The translations under genes and the position numbers were made by a program. Shown here piece after piece: positions 36,951-50,143 of a stretch of 64,000 nt of DNA (positions within the stretch are counted from its first letter, which is position 1; each line of letters starts with the position of its first letter). The DNA is taken from assembly GCA_022113835.1 (NCBI GenBank), contig JAILWY010000010.1:7589501-7653500 (forward strand). Reading direction: 5' to 3'. Below the pieces are notes generated by a model. It made no database searches, was not told the origin of the DNA, and saw only the letters and a list, made by a program, of their open reading frames with translations. The stretch comes from Atopsyche davidsoni. Taxonomy: Eukaryota; Arthropoda; Insecta; Trichoptera; Hydrobiosidae.

Positions 36951-37945
36951 CGCTTACACACCGTTGCTACAACAAACCGAGTTATTATAACTTTCGAAGA
37001 TTACGGCACCGGTTGTCTTATAGTGCACATACACCCAGTTTTTAACGTTTATTAACATAACAATTATCAAACATTTAACTTTAGGACAAAGTCGTTATTT
37101 CTTTAGAAATAAAGTATAACTTGTTATAAAAAGAAGCAAGTAAATATTAAAGCTCCTGACATTTTTTCCTTTTTTCCTGTATAAATTTTAATTCTGCTCT
37201 TGGTAACAAATTTACAAATACTTCATTGTAAGCTAAAGTAAAAAACAAATCGATGTTTATCTCTTTATGTACAAATCATCAATATGATTCATCGAAATAT
37301 CTTTAATATCCATAATATAAAATGTTTTATCTGTGGGCTGACTTCATCATTTAATCCATAAATGTTATAAACCAACATGGTTAGTTACTTTTCAGCTGAT
37401 GTCGATTTATCGAACTTGTTTGATATAATTTTAAAGTAAATAAATATATTATTAAAGACGTTTATAAAAAGTTATTTATATAGAAAGCAGAAAATTTGTT
37501 TAAAAATACTTTTGAAATATATGCTCTTCAGGATCAGTGATCAGTGACCCGATATCTCGAACATGAGCATTTTAATTGGAATACAACCTGTTAAATGAGA
37601 TAATCATTTATATATTGTTAGCTATACTTCTGTTTACAAACATCACATGATATTTTAATAGTATTATTATTTTCATATTATCACCTATCGCTTACGATTA
37701 AATTTTATATATTATTTTACACGAACAACAACAATAGATGATTGAAATTTTATTTAAGATATTTTTGAAACGCACAGAAATATAATTTTGTATGACAGAA
37801 AAAGGTATACACCTGTAGTTTAAATATTAAATCGTTGTGTATTCTAAGTTATTTTTAAATAAACCACTCCACGATTTGGCTGTTATTATTATACGCATTG
37901 TAATTAAAAAATACTCAACATATGTGTATTCGCAAGATATATTGG
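36951..37945. other. AT-rich non-coding DNA
   Basis: Nothing supportable seen. Confidence 0.65.
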
Positions 37946-38095
37946 GAGCAGTGTCAGCTGACAGCCCTAGGGGTGGAAGTTGCCTCCCTCTCTGGCTCCT
38001 GCTACTCCTGTCTGCACCTCAGCCCGAGCGGGCCTCTGCGCGAGGTGACCACACAGCTACTCCAACTAGACTTCCAAACACGAGCTCTTGATGCT
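37946..38095. other. GC-rich, pyrimidine-biased islet
   Basis: CTCC/CTGC-rich patch with two overlapping plus frames (37837-38091 and 37922-38110). One contains a Leu-rich run (PLWLLLLLSA) that resembles a signal peptide core but arises from CT-rich simple sequence. Not assigned. Confidence 0.3.
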
Positions 38096-41000
38096 TATTT
38101 CATAGGCTGAATATTAAATTCGACACGTATCGAATACCTTGATTCTAAGCAGTGTCAACTCCCAAATAGATTGATTTTATAATACATGAATATTTGAATA
38201 ACTACACATTTTGTAATTTTTTAATATTTATCACAAAATCTACTGTAGTAAAAATATGATTATTACATATTGGAAGTAAAACAACTCAAAATAAACATGT
38301 TATATTAAACAAATAGAAAAGTTCTGTATTTACAATTAAATATTTGATTCTTACCCGTAACTATTTGTCACGCGTGATATTTTTAAGTTCTTTTTGCACC
38401 CTCCATTAGCAAATGAAGTCAAGTTGAATAATAATTTCTTTCACATTGCTATATTGGTTGTGTATAAAAAATAAGCAATACGTATTAATCCCTTTGCAAG
38501 ATTTATTCACTTTGAAATTTGTTACAACTTCATTGTTGCAGCATCTATACCTACCCAGGCAAAATTGTATTTAACGCTGAATATCCAACATTTTATCAGC
38601 ATATACCTGAAAAATCTCAAAAAAACACAATGTAAAAGCCTAAAAATAGTTTCAATATTCAAAATCACAACATTTTTTCTTACCACACAATATTGCCACA
38701 CAACTTTTGAGTTATTTTAGTATTGTCTTTTTGAGAAGAAAATGAATTTCTAAAATTAAAATATAATTTAAAAAATTGAAATTATTTTATATAAATAGCT
38801 TGAAAATTTCATAAACGTTTTGAATTCTTTTTTAAAAAAATAAATGCGTCTTTATACTCCGTTCACTCGAACATAGTCGTAATATTAATATTCTCTAAAG
38901 CATTCTTTCGAAATAACACAATAAAATTCATATTATTTAAGAACGGAAACACAAAATGTTATTAAGTACTCCGAAAATATATTTTGTTCGCAGCTCTATT
39001 TAATTTTCTCGTTATGGCATTTACGAATCCACAAAGAATAATTCCTTGATATTGCTCTCTGAGGAATAAATCAAAATCACCTAAATATCGCGGAAGGTAT
39101 ACAACCCTGTTGAATACGGAGCGCCCTGTTGTTTCCGTTAAATATTAACTGCCGTGAATGAGCGACTGTGGAGATCGTTTTACAAGAAAATCTCCGATTT
39201 CATTATATCTGAACGACAATTAAGTGTAATTTAAATCTCCATCGTAACATTTTTACTTTCTTTATTATTTAATTTATTTTATTTCACAAATTCAAATAAT
39301 ATTTAGCCTTCATTCAAATGTTAAATTTGAATCAGCAATTTAATACGCCAATATCAGAAAACTTATATGTGTGTAAATAAATTTAAAAAAATTAAATTAA
39401 ACATAAATATATCTTTATTATAACTTCAAAAAAAATCTATTTGAATAAATAAATTGATTTAAAAGTAATTAAGCAATTAATTGGATTTATTTATCACAAG
39501 CTTTGCGCAGAAACTAATCATACCATTGAGGATACAACATCAAAGGCTCAGGCCTATTCACATTCACAGTAAACATTTCTATTATATATCGAAAATCTAA
39601 CATAGGCAGTCCCCAAAGTCGCAAAACAACCAACTACCTAAACCCATTACACAACCGAGCATCGTTTTCACTAATTAATTACAAAGATGTAAATAAGTAT
39701 GAAGGCAGAGGCCTCTAATAGGGATGTCCAGAATCCTTAATGTATATTTTATACGAGCTGTAACGAAGCGGTTTATAATGACATCAACTGCGGGAAAATT
39801 AGCTACAGGAAGATATCCGCCGGCTGGGGAGGCCAGCCCGAGTATTGTTGCCCACGCAGGGAGCGCCCGTAAAGTGCTGCCCATTAATGTCTGTAATGTC
39901 AATATCATTCCCTAATAAATTACTTCAAAATTATAATTATTCAATTTGTAAAGATTATATTACCTCTCATATATTACTACCATATATTCTTTCACAACGT
40001 AAATTCATATAAAATCTAATTAAAAATACCAAAGGATCTTTTAGAAAATTAATTTTAAAAAGTACTTTTAAATAAAGCAACTAAAACTTTTATGGAGAGT
40101 ACTTTTATTTTTGATCCGTGCATGTCTTGAGCGGAATAATTTGATTTGGGATTTTGATAGGTTTTCAAATATCATGACAATTTTTCGATTCAAACGTCTG
40201 AAAAGGATTTCTTAATCTAAATATATATCTCATATCTTTACTATCAATTTATATTTTTAAATAAATACTTGTTACATTGTTTAAAAAATCCATATGTTTT
40301 CAAAAGCAGATAATTTATTAACCCAAATCGTTATGAAGTAATAATTTAAGGAGAATTACATTGTAGTAGGATAGTTTTACATTTATATGGTTATTGGACC
40401 TCTTCGAAGTTTTTGTCGAATACGAAATTCTTGTTAATAATGTAGATAGTGAACGTGAAATTTATGATTTTATAAGGGTATAAAATGCCTGAGTCTTGCC
40501 CGTGCTTAAAGTAACACGATTGTTCCAGCGTTGGATGTTTATGTAATGGCTTTTCAGTGAAGCATAAAGCTGCTGAATTTGAGACCGTAAAGAAAATATA
40601 AACTGCTATTTAATAGCTACAAACAAATAAAAGAAAACAATTTGACAGATTATTTATATAAACTAAGTGCTTTAGCTCAACTATTTACTTATTGTTTATA
40701 AACAAACTCCATGCGCTGGATATAGAGCACGCCAGTAACAAGCCTTTGGGCAAATAATAAGTGGATGGGAAAACGGTTCTTAATTAACTAATTAGTTACA
40801 ACTACGGCGGTGCCTTGTTTGTTTCGTATACATTATTCTATTATACATCTAAGCATATCATAAATAAATCTATACGACGGAATTTTCATATTTATTTGAA
40901 TTTTACTAAAATGTTTCGTAAATTAACGACAACTTTGTTTCACCCGTACTGGAAGCGTGATTTATTATCTTCAAATATGTATAACATTTAAATTCACAGA

Positions 41001-43400
41001 TATTCGATGGTCATATTGAAAATTTTGTAAGCATTTTTAATACCTGACTGGGAGAGAATTGTTTTTTATTTTTTATTTATCTATTCCGAGGAACATCTAG
41101 TCATCTAGGGTGTCAAGCATGTGATGAACTACTCTTACTGACAAAAAAATTATATTACATATTTATAGTGCGCGCTAGCTCATTATATTTTTAATTAAGT
41201 AAAAAAACTAAATGTTATTTTAGAATAACAAGTTATTTTAATCAAAGTATTTTTTTATTTGAATTCGTTAAACGCTATAATTTTTAAAATTTATTTTTAT
41301 AGTAAAAAGTCACTGAAGAGTCCACTCGGTATGCTACAGAACCTTTGTGATCTACTCTGAAGTTTATTTTCAGAAAAATAGATTATTTAAGCTCGATTTC
41401 CTACCCTAAGCCTGTAAGCGCTCTATGCGATATACTTCCTCTCTTGTAGCAACCTACGGTGGTTACGTCGAAAAGCCTCCTGAGCTTCCGCCAGATGCAA
41501 TAATAGCATGAGATATCGTTGCATTTGAAACGATTTCAGAAGGCTTTGTAAGTAAAAAGTTCCCCAGATAACGGGAATTCCAGTCTTGTTTGCACTCGTT
41601 TCTAGTTGGTGCGTAGTTCAAACATTGAATAAGGCCTTTCATGTTTGCCCCTTGAGCTAAAGTTTACTCGTGACTCAACGCCAACATCACTATTGATATC
41701 TTCAACTCATACGCTTCTATTTATTGCAGCGTCTACAATACACATGGTTTAAAAATACAATACAATAATAGATCTTTAATAATTAATAATCTTACAAGAA
41801 AATTATATGTGGTGAAATAAAATGATAGATTTTATACAATAATAATTTAATAAAAATCATTGTAAATTTTAAGTTCAGTAATTATCTTTTAAAAGTATTT
41901 TTAATTTAAAACTTAGCTTTGAAAATCGTTTGCTTAAAAATAATGGAGACAGTTGCAATATAAATATTATTAATAATTCAGTGAACGAGCCTAACGTTCA
42001 GTGAAGGGGTCCAAGATATAAAAAAGTTACCTGAAAAATATATAGAAATAATAGAACATAAGAAATAAAACAAAGACAGTTTGTGAAAAATTCGTGCGAT
42101 CCGAAGTTTATTTCACCAAGTATAGTGTATCAATGAGTGATTATCCGATATTTGGGATAACTTTTCAAGCGCACTCATGTACAGTATCATAATAAAGCAA
42201 CGTGGGCTCTTTTTCACAATGCATGCACATAGCAAACGAATAAAGTTGAAAATGTTTGACAACGAAACTCAGGCGGCGAACTTTTTTGAAGTTTTGTTTC
42301 GTGTAACATTATTTCTTTGTGTTATTTTTTGTTGCTGCGAAGTGGAAACCGAGCTCTGCGCACACTCACTTGCTGGGCAACTATTCCAGGCTTTTGTCGT
42401 AGCTTCTATTTGTTTCTGGTAGTATCTCCTTCAGTGCGACAGAAGAAGCCAGAGAGTTGACTGCTGAAACTTTTATCGTGTCCGCCAAACACGTCGCCAA
42501 AGAAAAAACTAACTATTTTCGGAGAGAGAATTTCTGCAAAAACATTTATTACCCACCTCCATAGACTGCAAATTATCTTTTGCAACTTACGGCCACGTTT
42601 TCGTGTAATCACTTGCATTACTAAGTACTAGAAAATATTTATTGGTTTACTTTTTAAAAGGAGGTTCCATGTATTAAAAGGATAAAAAGTTGTTTGATTC
42701 CCCCCGTCATTAAAAATATTGTTTTTACTGAATATCAAACATTATAAACAAATTACAACCTAAGATGTGGATTTTTATTATAAATTAATAACATTAATTG
42801 GTTTCATTTAATTTACCTACCTGGGATAGGCTTCTAATAGTACCATTTAATATTATGATAATATCGACAGTCAAAAAAAAATATCTCTTTAAAACTGATC
42901 TACTCGTACATGACGATCTCCTACGTTTTTATAGAATGCAACGTCGTAGAAAACTCAAGTCACGCATTGGGAATCACTGCATAAATATTTAATGTAACCA
43001 ATTGACTTGAGTGACTGTAATGAGCATAGTACTATCACACATTAACTGCCATATAAAAGTAAAAATAAAAATAAACTAAAGCCTCGGTATTGTTTTTCTA
43101 TATGTGTTTCTAGTTGAAAAGACTGTATTTGCAATAGTACTTATCAAAGCAGTAGTAGCTTATCAAACCTTTACTTTACGATAATAATTTACACAAAATA
43201 TCCCCTAGTTTTGAAATATAGTTTATTTGATGAATAAGTGAAAAGAATGACTAAAATCAAATAATTATTTTGCTTAAAAATCATTTTCAATATGAGTGTA
43301 TCAATACATTTATATGCATATTGATGCGTCATTTTATTTTTCTTCCTGCACAAATTATAAAAATAAAATAAAAACAATAATAACCACAAATACATTCATG
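38096..43400. other. Long AT-rich non-coding stretch
   Basis: About 5.3 kb without a supportable gene, the longest featureless part of the window. A small GC-richer patch at 39690-39910 has a mirrored pair of frames (77 codons -, 63 codons +), both unrecognised. The frame at 42177-42422 (+) has a hydrophobic Phe/Leu/Cys run but no recognisable family. The 43189-43395 minus frame is low-complexity. Confidence 0.6.
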
Positions 43401-43482
43401 AATACTTATTTCTTTCAGGTGTAAAGGTGCCGGTACGTTTTCGAAGAGACGTAATTTCCATGTTGCGGTAGTCTTTTCATAA

Positions 43483-43666
43483 CCCTCTGAGAGTAAACCG
43501 GGGTCTGGCGGTAACTCGGAAATCCACGGCCCACCACGAAGCTCCAGCCAAAACAAACAAGCAGATTTACAGTGCCCCGCATGCTGGGATGAACTTGATC
43601 ACATTCAAAGAGATCAGCTCTTGCGGCGCGAGCTCCTCGCGGCTCAGGTGCCGTGACGTGAGCCAG
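43483..43666 (+). other. Candidate coding exon with a Cys-x2-Cys motif
   Basis: A local GC-rich patch with the most protein-like frame outside the transposon. The frame opened after TAA at 43480 reads EIHGPPRSSSQNKQADL, then CPACWDELDHIQRDQLLRRE, an amphipathic, charged segment after a C-x2-C pair, to TGA at 43651. Possible acceptors are CTCTGAG ending near 43490, TTTACAG ending at 43572 and TTTCTTTCAG ending at 43418. Possible donors are CAG|GTGCCG at 43647/43648 and the near-consensus CCAG|GTAAGC at 43666/43667. A second frame (ATG at 43589) stays open into the strong donor. I cannot name a protein. Zinc-binding or coiled-coil function would be a guess. Confidence 0.35.
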
Positions 43667-45465
43667 GTAAGCCCCATTTAATTATGCAGGAGAAACATAC
43701 CTCTGATTAAATTTAGTTTAAGATTTTCTGAGAAACCATTGTTATCACTAAAGCTTAAAACTAATTAACAATTTATTTTCTATAAAAAAGACCATATTTC
43801 GTGTTTTACAAATCATTCTTAAACAATTCAGAAATATCTTTATTTCTGTTTTCTGTTTATGTTTTTAATAAAAAAAATATATATATAAAATTAAAAACAC
43901 AGCTAACAAAAATACCCTGATTTCCGTGTTAAAAATATCGTTGATTAAAAAATGAAAAAAACTTACAAATGCTCTAATTAATGATCGTTTATTTTAAGAC
44001 CACTACAATTCTGAGTAAATTACGTGACATCATTCAGTACTTACAAATCTCCAGCAATGTAAGAAGCACAGAGCGGTTGAGTTGGAGTTAAGTGATACTA
44101 TTGAAATGCAGTCTCTTTTGATCTAGCGGAATAATCTTTTGACCGGTATTTCCACCGCCTCCGCATGAAAGCGAGACTTCAGCTGAGTGAGTGCTCCAGT
44201 TGATCAACCGTTTGTAAAGACTCAAAAAGACACGGGAAGTTGTATGTTCAATGGAAGCTATTCCAGTCTATTAATATTGGGAAAAAATCTACTTTTTTTC
44301 AATAAAAATATTCCAAAGCTGTGCAAAGGTATTTATGATATCTTAATTTAAAAAAAAATATATATATTTTTTTTTTTTGCAATTGCAGTGAACTTTTTTC
44401 AATATTCGATATAGTAAGAGTTCATTATATACATTATTCCAAATATGTTTTTACTTTGTATTACATATTTAGTGCTTGCTTATTTAATTGATTCATGAAA
44501 TAGTTTATATTCATTTTTTCGGCAATATTTTGACCACGATATGCATTCGATATATTTCTTATCATCTTTGTATTTTTATCAATATTTTCTAATGCATTTA
44601 AATGCAATGCAATGCAATTGAATATGAGCTAAATCTTATATATTACTATTTAACGCTATAATATGTATGTGTATCAAATATCATTCAAGTCATAAATTAA
44701 TTACTGTATTTCTATCTATTTAAAATAAAACTATTAATTTTCTCGATGAAAAATTACTTAACATCACAAGTCTCATAATAAATCAGAGCAGTTATTTTTC
44801 AAAGCTGCAATGCTTCCATTGTCAGAAGGGTACTAAGGCTGGAACAGTGGATGGAATTGGGGCAGAATGTAAACAGTATTAAGTAAGAGAAAGCCGTTTA
44901 CTCAGTAATAGTCGCACCAAACCGCAGGTGCGCCGCTGCAGTCCAATGCGATGCAACTCGGGGGCTAGGGCTGCCAAAATCCGAGCAAAGGTTTTGAATG
45001 CAACTCCAGTGGTTAGAATTAATATATGCAACCTTTTTGTACTTAACTATATAGTTAGCACTGTCAATTACTAACTAATTAGGGTAGTAAAAATATTTTT
45101 TTTAAATTTGAAAACTTTTATCAATATCAAAGATAAAAAAAATAGCATTTAATTTACTGAATATTCATACTTCAGGTATATCTAAAAATAATCGTTACCG
45201 TCACTGGTTTTTTTGTACTTTATATTAATTTAAATTGATATTTTAAAACTATAATTTATTTATCCAATCAAGAAAAAATAATAATAAATCTGTGGGTAAG
45301 ATGGCGTGCTAGCGTTGAGCGAAGCGTAAAAAAATGTTCAGAGTGTTTTAAACATTAGCCGCTCAACACTCACCAAAAAAAAAACAACACGAGGCTTCAG
45401 AAAAACACAAGTATCAAAACAACTAAGTAAAAATCCATAAAGTGGCGCAACAACTAATTAAAGCT
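43667..45465. other. AT-rich non-coding DNA
   Basis: No supportable gene. Contains AT-simple runs at 43870-43890 and an A-run/TA/T-run at about 44350-44378. ATGCA is repeated three times near 44600. A moderately GC-richer patch lies at 44900-44990. Confidence 0.6.
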
Positions 45466-45835
45466 CCAACAACTACAACAGCGAGAGTTCCGGCCGCTCG
45501 ACTCCAAAAATCTCAAAATTGCGTTTAAAAAAGTGCGATCTATCATGACCCTGGGCGGCCGGCAGTCTGCCGCGGGGAACACGGGGAAGGCTCCTAATGA
45601 ACGGCCATTAGCGCCGTGATGAATGGACGGGTAAACGAAGCCAATTTCAGTTTCAGATGAGGTCCCGGCGCCCCCGCCCCCGCCCGCCCACCTGCCAGCC
45701 TATCGGGATATTTAAATCCGCCTAAGAGGGCACATCTCCGCAAACAATGCATTTATTTTTAGGTTAAGTAATCGGGAGGTTAATGAAGCAATTAGCGAAG
45801 TTATCGTAGTCCGCGGGCGAGGATGCAACTCCGGA
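45466..45835. other. GC-rich islet, candidate conserved element
   Basis: GC-rich patch with CCCGCCCCCGCCCGCCC at about 45673-45690 (GC-box-like) followed by AT-rich sequence and a second GC-rich block at 45810. A short ATG frame at 45546 reads MTLGGRQSAAGNTG and stops after about 24 codons. GATGAATGGACGG also occurs in near-identical form at 33.7 kb. Promoter or enhancer-like use is possible but unproven. Confidence 0.35.
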
Positions 45836-46403
45836 CTATTTTAAAATTATTCTGATTCACTCAACTCTTATTTTTAAAGCAAATACTGGTTTTATACTAT
45901 AGTATATTTTGAGATTATGCAAAACCTCGAGTGAAGCGTTCTTCAGCTAAAAAAGGTAATAATCCCGGTGAATAGTTTTATACGGTATATTATCTAACTA
46001 CTAAACCATACTTTAAACTCACCATCATTAACCCTGCATTTATCCGCACCCCTGTAAAAAAATACACAGCAGCTATTATTCCACTGTGTTGAACTGCAAA
46101 AATATTTTTTAGTACACTTGAATTAGTAATATTTTGTTGTGTGTAACATTTTTATTTGAAAAACGTTTATATTTGAAATAAATAGGTAACAAATGGTCGC
46201 ACCTTATTGATTTTACAAAATATTTAGTGTAGAACAATTAATTTGCATACTTTGAGTCCTCAACCAGTCTAAAATAATTTCTTAATCTTTATTTAATACA
46301 TAAATATAACTTTTTGCGTTCAACAAAAATATAAATAACGTACATTTATCATGATTTTACATTTTTTAAATATATCGTTGTGTATTTTTTTCTTTTTGCA
46401 GGG
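45836..46403. other. AT-rich non-coding DNA
   Basis: Nothing supportable. It ends in a long pyrimidine-rich run that leads into TTTTTGCAG. Confidence 0.6.
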
Positions 46404-46638
46404 GAAACTATTTCCAATCAACCGTCTCTTCGAAATCATTTTCAAATCAACTATTTTCCCAGAAACCTGAAATATGCTCGCAGGTCGGACGACTCCCGTC
46501 CAATGAAAAGTCCATTATGATTTCATGGGGTAGCTTACTTGCACTTTTAGTAGAATAAACAACTCCAGATTGCGTGTTTGACGTTAGCTCAGCCGCTTTC
46601 ATAACTATGGTCTGATTCCTAGAAACGTCATTCCACAT
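46402..46638. other. Stop-poor stretch behind a strong acceptor-like site
   Basis: TTTTTTTCTTTTTGCAG ends at 46401, a textbook pyrimidine tract and AG. After it, one plus frame is open for 54 codons and a second for 38, and the minus strand is open for 63 codons (46447-46638, ATG start, TIVMKAAELTSNTQSG). Such a low stop density in DNA of only moderate GC is unusual. At most one frame can be real, and none is recognised. It could be a terminal exon on the plus strand. Confidence 0.2.
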
Positions 46639-49255
46639 TCTTCGTCACGTAAATTATCGAGTAAGCTGAAGCCTTTTTGTATGCAACATCAATCACACAC
46701 TGCAGAATAAAAAGTTTCACCCGAGTTCAGCTTAAATAATCGAGAATATGTGCTGGACATCCACAAAAACGGTAAACTACAGTTATTGTGTAAACCTTAG
46801 GGATGAAACAGGATGTTTGAATTCATACGTCAAACTTAAATGTTGCAAATATCCTACTAAATATACTTCCGTAAAATCATTTTGTCGACAAAACTATAGA
46901 AATTAGCACACGGTGATTTGAAGCTTAAGATGTCGATTTTTGTACAGGACAATGTGTGTTATTTGATGAGTTGAACTCATGAATTTCCACGAAATAATAT
47001 TATTAAATTATTAAAGGGTTTAAATATTAAGTTTGTTATAATTTATTGATAGTTGGTATATAACCTACGTCTATCACATCCTTAATTTGCATGCTATTAT
47101 TGTAGTGGGTGGTAAAGACTATACAATGATTTTTCTTTGAATTAATGACTGTAAATTGTAAAATGTGTGGCGAAGTTTTCAGCCACATCGTGATAAAGTT
47201 CCTTATGCAAAATATGAGGATAACAATGTAATTTAAAAAATACTCAAACTGAAAATTGAGTATACCTTTAATCGGTTGTTATTTGTATTGAAAATCTTCA
47301 CAACCTTCCAATCATTAAACTTAATTGTGTCATACGACATGTTATATGTCTTATTTATATATTATATGTAAGACATATTTCATTTATGACTTATCTTCTT
47401 ACATAAATATACATTTCATACATTGTAAAATATAGTACAGAAACAATAAATACGTAGTCTTTTTCATTCTTCTATATTTGATACGCTCGTTGACGGCTAT
47501 TGTGGTAAAAGCAATTGAGTGTAATAATATGTGTCGCATAAAATGCATGTAATTCAGACATAATGACATATTATTCGCTATATCAACCGACTCCGCTAAT
47601 TCCATAATATTAATTTTCAATTGTTCTTCAAACAGAATTGAACTCGCCGTCGCCACCTGTTTATTTTGAACAAGTCGTTACACAATACGGTATGTTACTA
47701 CAGTTTTATTAATAGTAGAATGCAATATTGATATTCGTGGGGTGATGTGCTGCAAGTTACAATGAATCGCATTTAATATTCAATTGGCTAATTTGTTGGC
47801 TCAGAGGTCGGAGCTGTCAGCCCTTGACCGAGAATTGGTCGGTTGGATCCATTCAATAGCATTCAATGTAATTAAGCTCACATCAATTTGCTTTAACACG
47901 AAAACAAGTCATATCTAATTTCAGCGTTTGACAGTTTTCAGATCTATATTTCTGATAATATATTTGTAAATGTATCAAATAATTAAGTTTATTAACATAT
48001 AAATTAAAACAACAATACATTAACTTTGTAATATTTACAACTTAATACAATACTTTTATAACTTTATGGTTTTATAATAGTTTATATACAGTATTTTTTT
48101 TATACCACGATATAAAAACATACTCTAAACAATACATGGCAAATATTAAAAACAGTTAAAATTATGCGATTTGATTTTAGTTTATTTGACTATTTAATAA
48201 TATTGCATGACCAACAATTGTGACAGGTAAATGATTGGCAAAGGTATAATTTTGATTGTAGTAAAGCACTCGTAGTTAAAATTCAATAGTAAATATTTTA
48301 TATGTCTATCAGTATAGCCGGACACAGATATGTACTATCGTCCCTATTTAAGTGTTTAGCTCTTTATGCATTTGCGGTTGAAATTTAATTCACTCCGGAA
48401 ATCAGAACAATTTAACAATTCCACAGCTGTTCCCGTACTCGCCCGGTACCGTCTCCAGTAGTTTATATAATAACACAGCATGAACCTATTCTTTGTCAGA
48501 GTAGGTTCCTAGATTTATACTAAACCACTACTATAAATTTCACGTTTCACAGGATCGATTATTTCAAAATGTTATATGAAACATCAAACTTAAAACATAT
48601 GCAATATTAATGTACTTTTAGAGAAATCGGTTGCATGTACCTGTATATCCGTTTAAATTGCATGTAGTATTTCTTTTTAAGTATTGAAATGTATAAAAAA
48701 CAAGTCATAGACATAAATACTATTTTAATTGAATTAATACTGAGAATGAGAGAAACCTGAGAGAAAAAGGTTATTTTTACAATATTCCAAACATAAGAAA
48801 ATGAATAAATAGATATATGTAGGATGAAAAACAGCGATGGCATTGCAGAGACTCAATGCACGTTGATTTATAATAGAGACCGAATTTGTATAAATATAAA
48901 TTTGAATCTAACATTAAAAAATAACTAACCTTTCAAAAAAGATTAATTATCTTCTCGACGTATGTCTACTTACTTGGTGTGATTCTGGCAGCAAAATCAA
49001 CATGGCTCAGATTCTAATTTCAGCTACCACAAATCGTTAGAATGTATTAAATATATACTTAACCTTACTTAAGATATATAAAATGATTACTTATGTACAG
49101 TTACATGTTGAAATTCACTCTATTATAATCACTGTCGCATTAGCACATATTGAAATAGTTGTAGCCAATTTATTAAGATTATTAAACGTCCAACCCGACA
49201 GGTGTAACCTAATGAGATGATGTAATGAAATCCAAACATTAATACATCAATGACA
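46639..49255. other. AT-rich non-coding DNA
   Basis: No supportable gene. ATATGTCTTA (47344-47353) and TAAGACATAT (47369-47378) form a perfect 10-bp hairpin. The frames at 47399-47656 (-) and 48607-48843 (-) are low-complexity. Confidence 0.6.
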
Positions 49256-49450
49256 AACACTCTGGCAGTCAGAGACGAGGTTCTTCGGGCCAACGCGGCC
49301 TGAAGGAGCCTGTGAGCCCGAGGAGTGGGCATAGAGGGCAGGCTAGAGAGGGCAGCGGAGCGCGGCAGGGGCAGCCGAGCCTGAACCCCGGCAGCTGGTG
49401 GGTCGCATGGGTCTCCAAACCAGCAGCAACCCGCAACACTCCATCGACTT
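49256..49450. other. GC-rich islet with long minus frame
   Basis: GC-rich patch, purine-rich on the plus strand. On the minus strand a frame with no ATG until 49332 runs about 108 codons from 49455 to 49129. It is Leu/Arg/Pro/Ala-rich (HRLLQAALARRTSS) and unrecognised. No convincing splice pair was found. Confidence 0.25.
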
Positions 49451-50019
49451 TATCCTAATTCGTTTTTCACTTTGCGCTCACATTAATCTGTTGTTGATAC
49501 CTTAAAAATGAATACCTATACAAAGTTACATAATCAAAGTGCCCAAACAAGATCCTTCATAAATACGACGCATTCGCTGAGATCTACAGAATTCAATTTA
49601 AAAAAGTGTTTTCAAAACCTATACCCTTGTCTTATACATTATGCATTCCTAATCAATACTAATTTGAGGGATGTTCAAAAAAATATGATACAATTGGTAT
49701 CGCCAAACAACACCGTGTTGTCATAAACAACACGGAGGGCCACAAATACTAGGCACTTTGTATTTCGTCATATTTAAATGTTCACGCTTCAAGATTTGCT
49801 TAGCTGTGTTCTGTACGTTCCGCTCTTCTTAAGCCGCAGAGCATAAAACACGTCAGCGATGCTTCATCTGCAGTGTATTGAAAACACAGGGAAGACTGAA
49901 ACACTTTGCGTCCAATTAAATTTATATTTGTAAAGCCGACTACTGAAAAGACATGATAAAACAACAAAAAATTTCTAATAAAAAATAATATTCAAAAATT
50001 AAATAATGAAGAACATAAA
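49451..50019. other. AT-rich non-coding DNA
   Basis: A 72-codon frame at 49508-49726 is unrecognised. CCGTGTTGT (49713-49721) and ACAACACGG (49727-49735) make a perfect 9-bp hairpin with a 5-base loop. Confidence 0.55.
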
Positions 50020-50022
50020 TAA

Positions 50023-50140
50023 AGCGCTCCACACTCGATGCGAATATCGTCGAAATATCACAAAAACTACTGGTTATGGCTACGCCATTGTGCAATTTTT
50101 CGGACGAGACGCCAATTTATCGCATCGTGTGTGGAGCGCT
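50023..50140. mobile_element. 118-bp inverted-repeat element flanked by TAA, MITE-like
   Basis: AGCGCTCCACAC...GATGCGA (50023-50043) and its inverted partner at 50120-50140 agree at 20 of 21 positions. TAA lies directly outside both ends (50020-50022 and 50141-50143). A 3-bp TAA/TTA duplication is the signature of PIF/Harbinger elements, which often leave small non-autonomous copies. With only three bases the duplication could be chance, and the ends could also be set one base differently. There is no coding capacity. Confidence 0.65.
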
Positions 50141-50143
50141 TAA

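Noticed and set aside
37837..38091. Frame with a Leu-rich signal-peptide-like run
   Set aside because: The run comes from CTCC/CTGC simple sequence, and a second frame overlaps it. A secreted protein cannot be supported.
49129..49332. Minus-strand Arg/Ala-rich ORF as a gene
   Set aside because: Only the GC-rich half looks protein-like. The rest is hydrophobic AT-rich translation, no family is recognised and there is no splice donor at the change.
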